Below are positions 6,554-7,931 of a stretch of 7,931 nucleotides of DNA, one piece after another; position 1 is the first letter of the stretch, and every line of letters begins with the position of its first letter. The notes under the pieces were generated by a model. It was not told the DNA's origin. It did not search any database and saw only the letters and a program-made list of their open reading frames with translations. Source of the stretch: CBW1002 sp046081905 (GTDB lineage Bacteria > Cyanobacteriota > Cyanobacteriia > PCC-6307 > Cyanobiaceae); the NCBI GenBank assembly GCA_046081905.1, contig JBJTWS010000110.1:1-7931 (forward strand), in the 5' to 3' direction. A program made the position numbers and the translations under genes.

Positions 6554-6985
6554 TCAGATGTAGAACATCGGCAGGGGGTTGCGGAGGGCTTCGCGCTCCC
6601 GCAGCAACTGGGCCAGGGTGGTGGCCGAGAGCACCGCGGCACGGGCCTGCTCCACCTTCTGATCCAGGGCGGCCAGCACCAGGAATTCGGGGTGATCGCG
6701 CTGGCCCTGCCGCTCCGCCGCGGCCTGCCCCTCCAGGCAGGCCACCACCTCCGCCACGGTGATCTGCTCCGGGGGCCGGGCCAAGGCGAAGCCCCCCCGC
6801 GGACCGCGGATGCTGCGCAGGAAGCCAGCCTTCCGCAGGCTGGTGAGCATCTGCTCGAGGTAGCGCTCCGGGATGGCGTGGCGGCGGCCGATCTCTCCGG
6901 TCTGCAGCAGGGCATCGGAGCCGTACAGAGCGGCGAGCTCCAGCAGGGCCACCAGTCCGTATTCCGTCTTGGCGCTGAACCCCAT
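6554..6985 (-). CDS. Rrf2-family transcriptional regulator without Fe-S cysteine cluster
   Basis: Winged-helix repressor of 143 aa in the Rrf2 (IscR/NsrR/CymR) family. Start ATG 6985-6983 gives the canonical N-terminus MGFSAKTEYGLVALLELA. The helix-turn-helix region is intact: TGEIGRRHAIPERYLEQMLTSL, then the wing KAGFLRSIRGPRGGFALARPPEQITVAEVV (about 29-81). In Fe-S members, three cysteines lie in the following loop; here the loop reads CLEGQAAAERQGQRDH with a single cysteine, Cys83, and the rest of the protein has none. It therefore probably does not hold a normal [2Fe-2S] or [4Fe-4S] cluster and may sense a ligand, a partner protein or a thiol change, as CymR-type members do. It is the first gene of the leftward operon and divergent from the 61-aa gene, so it may regulate both; no clear operator dyad was found in 6986-7099. 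Confidence 0.92.
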   Translation of the reverse strand: MGFSAKTEYGLVALLELAALYGSDALLQTGEIGRRHAIPERYLEQMLTSLRKAGFLRSIRGPRGGFALARPPEQITVAEVVACLEGQAAAERQGQRDHPEFLVLAALDQKVEQARAAVLSATTLAQLLREREALRNPLPMFYI

Positions 6986-7099
6986 GGCGCGTGCCGCTCC
7001 CCCGGCGGATTCTGACAGCGAAGTACGGAGATCCGGCGCAGGCACGCCCGCCGCAGCCGTCAAGGACCCGTAGCGTTTCGCAACCTTCCCTGCCCGTTC

Positions 7100-7285
7100 A
7101 TGCCCGACTCCCTCTCCCTCAACCGTCAGTTCACGGTGGAGATGCACTCCCGCGCCATCGACCGCTGCAGCGACCTCGAGGAACTGCGGGCCATGGCCAA
7201 GAACCTGCTCGCCATTTGGCAGATGCAGGCCGAGTTCAGCCAGCACTTCGGCGCCCAGGCGCTTGGGCTGGGCAAGGCGGGCTGA
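7100..7285 (+). CDS. Small helical protein of unknown function (61 aa)
   Basis: Short ATG-initiated frame that I do not recognise with certainty. It has the look of a real small cyanobacterial protein: an SLNRQF-type opening, then two predicted amphipathic helices (FTVEMHSRAIDRC, and DLEELRAMAKNLLAIWQMQAEFSQHF), with little of the Arg/Pro/Gly bias that marks chance frames in this DNA. The layout recalls small cyanobacterial proteins of NblA size (about 60 aa, a QF motif, paired helices), but NblA signature residues are not clear, so I do not assign it. One cysteine, Cys23, and no signal peptide or membrane segment. It is divergent from the Rrf2 gene across 114 bp. No strong ribosome binding site precedes it (CCTGCCCGTTC before ATG). 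Confidence 0.62.
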   Translation: MPDSLSLNRQFTVEMHSRAIDRCSDLEELRAMAKNLLAIWQMQAEFSQHFGAQALGLGKAG

Positions 7286-7292
7286 GCAGGCC

Positions 7293-7335
7293 GCCCCACT
7301 GGAATCCGGCTGCAGCCCATGGGATCCTGTGGGGC
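7293..7335 (+). other. Imperfect inverted-repeat region between the small gene and the beta-barrel gene
   Basis: GCCCCAC (7293-7299) is complementary to GTGGGGC (7329-7335), and the palindrome GGCTGCAGCC lies between them. RNA here could fold into a branched hairpin shortly after the 61-aa gene's stop. No T-run follows, so calling it a terminator would be weak; it may be chance in GC-rich DNA. Confidence 0.25.
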
Positions 7336-7356
7336 CAGAGCCTTCCCACCTCTGCG

Positions 7357-7920
7357 ATGAAGAGCCCCAGGATTGCTGCCTCCCTGGCCCTGGGGTTTTC
7401 CCTGCTGTCTTGGGTTGGGGCCCTGCTCCCCTCCCGGGCGGACCAGAGCCCGGGAGACACCGCCCCGGAGGCAGCCCCCCAGCCGGAGCTGGCCCCAGAG
7501 CCGGAACCCTCTCCCTGGGCCGCCACCCTGGAGCTGTATGGGTTCGGCCCCCTGCGCACCACCGGCACCACCACGATCCGGGAGTTCTCCAGTGAGGTGG
7601 ACCTGGATCTGGGACAGGCGCTGGATGCCCTGGAGTGGGCCACCACGGTGCGGGGCAGCCTCGAGCGCGGCCGCTGGGGCCTGCTCACAGACCTCAGCTA
7701 CGTGCGGCTCGGCAACGAATCGGGCCGCACCACGCGGGGGGGACTGCTGAGCGGCAACACGGACATCCGCTCCACCCAGGGCATCTACGACCTAGGAGTG
7801 TGTCGCCCATACCGCCCGGCCAGGCGAGCGCAGCGAACACTGCGTCCGCAGACCGGATCTGTCCGGTACCGCATGCTTTTCGTCCTGTTGACCATTGCGA
7901 TGGTGCTGATTCGTCTCTGA
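7357..7920 (+). CDS. Outer-membrane beta-barrel protein, N-terminal part with abnormal 3' end (probably truncated)
   Basis: Exported outer-membrane-type protein; the frame begins at ATG 7357 and ends at TGA 7918-7920 (187 aa). Residues 1-28 are a clear signal peptide (MKSPR, hydrophobic core, ending PSRA). A Pro/Glu-rich linker follows (about 29-53), then barrel-like alternation: WAATLELYGFGPLRTTGTTT, EVDLDLGQALDALEW, TTVRGSLERGRWGLLTDLSYVRLG, and STQGIYDLG ending at residue 147. Cyanobacterial relatives I recall continue with more strands to a total of about 250-300 aa. Here the 40 residues after 147 are Arg/Pro-rich (CRPYRPARRAQRTLRP) and end in a hydrophobic run, MLFVLLTIAMVLIRL, unlike a barrel. 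I infer that the gene was interrupted or rearranged near 7795 and that only the first part is genuine. The 5' coding sequence is intact. Confidence 0.6.
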   Translation: MKSPRIAASLALGFSLLSWVGALLPSRADQSPGDTAPEAAPQPELAPEPEPSPWAATLELYGFGPLRTTGTTTIREFSSEVDLDLGQALDALEWATTVRGSLERGRWGLLTDLSYVRLGNESGRTTRGGLLSGNTDIRSTQGIYDLGVCRPYRPARRAQRTLRPQTGSVRYRMLFVLLTIAMVLIRL

Positions 7921-7931
7921 CCGACTTGGCC
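7796..7931. other. Unexplained DNA after the break in the beta-barrel gene (possible insertion-element end)
   Basis: From about 7796 the sequence no longer fits the barrel gene and its G+C content drops noticeably. The junction carries CTAG (7792-7795), a tetranucleotide often seen at insertion points. A perfect hairpin, ACCGGA-TCTG-TCCGGT, lies at 7852-7867. No transposase could be recognised in any frame, and the window ends before a second end could be seen. An insertion-sequence end is one explanation; a rearrangement or assembly join is another. Confidence 0.3.

Noticed and set aside
6514..6915. Upstream extension of the DJ-1 protein to 6915
   Set aside because: It overlaps the Rrf2 gene in another frame and is Arg/Pro/Ser-rich shadow sequence.
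7058..7063. TTGACG on the minus strand as a -35 box for the Rrf2 operon
   Set aside because: No acceptable -10 hexamer lies 16-18 bases downstream.
6991..7356. Extension of the beta-barrel frame upstream to 6991
   Set aside because: It would cover the 61-aa gene and bury the signal peptide; ATG 7357 is the sensible start.

Overview
This is a very GC-rich window (roughly two thirds or more G+C by eye), typical of a high-GC picocyanobacterium of the Synechococcus/Cyanobium type. The taxonomic call rests on three proteins: an SLH-plus-coiled-coil outer-membrane porin of the cyanobacterial iron-uptake type, an imelysin lipoprotein paired with a DUF1111 di-heme oxidoreductase, and a CYP120-like cytochrome P450. 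No rRNA, tRNA or CRISPR array is visible.

Layout. Positions 1-664 (minus) hold the N-terminal part of the porin, which runs off the left edge. A 242-bp divergent intergenic region (665-906) carries a good Fur-box candidate at 724-738. Rightward from it come an imelysin-family lipoprotein (907-1923), a di-heme c-type oxidoreductase (1928-3247, 4 bp later) and a P450 (3296-4690) that is broken by one in-frame TAA at 4082-4084. The P450 runs tail-to-tail, with a 65-bp overlap, into a leftward operon. In transcription order that operon is an Rrf2-type regulator (6985-6554), a DJ-1/PfpI protein (6513-5860) and a renalase-like FAD oxidoreductase (5867-4626), the last two overlapping by 8 bp. Rightward again lie a small conserved-looking 61-aa protein (7100-7285) and an outer-membrane beta-barrel gene (7357-7920). 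The beta-barrel sequence stops looking like a barrel at about 7795, where unrelated DNA follows to the window end.

How the genes may work together. Porin, imelysin lipoprotein and di-heme oxidoreductase form a plausible iron-responsive envelope module under a shared Fur-controlled divergent promoter: passage through the outer membrane, periplasmic iron-linked binding, and haem redox chemistry. The leftward Rrf2/DJ-1/FAD operon looks like a redox- or stress-linked unit, and its regulator lacks the usual Fe-S cysteine cluster. The most unusual points are the single nonsense codon in an otherwise intact P450, the Rrf2 protein without cluster ligands driving an uncharacterised DJ-1/flavoprotein pair, and the abrupt break in the last gene.
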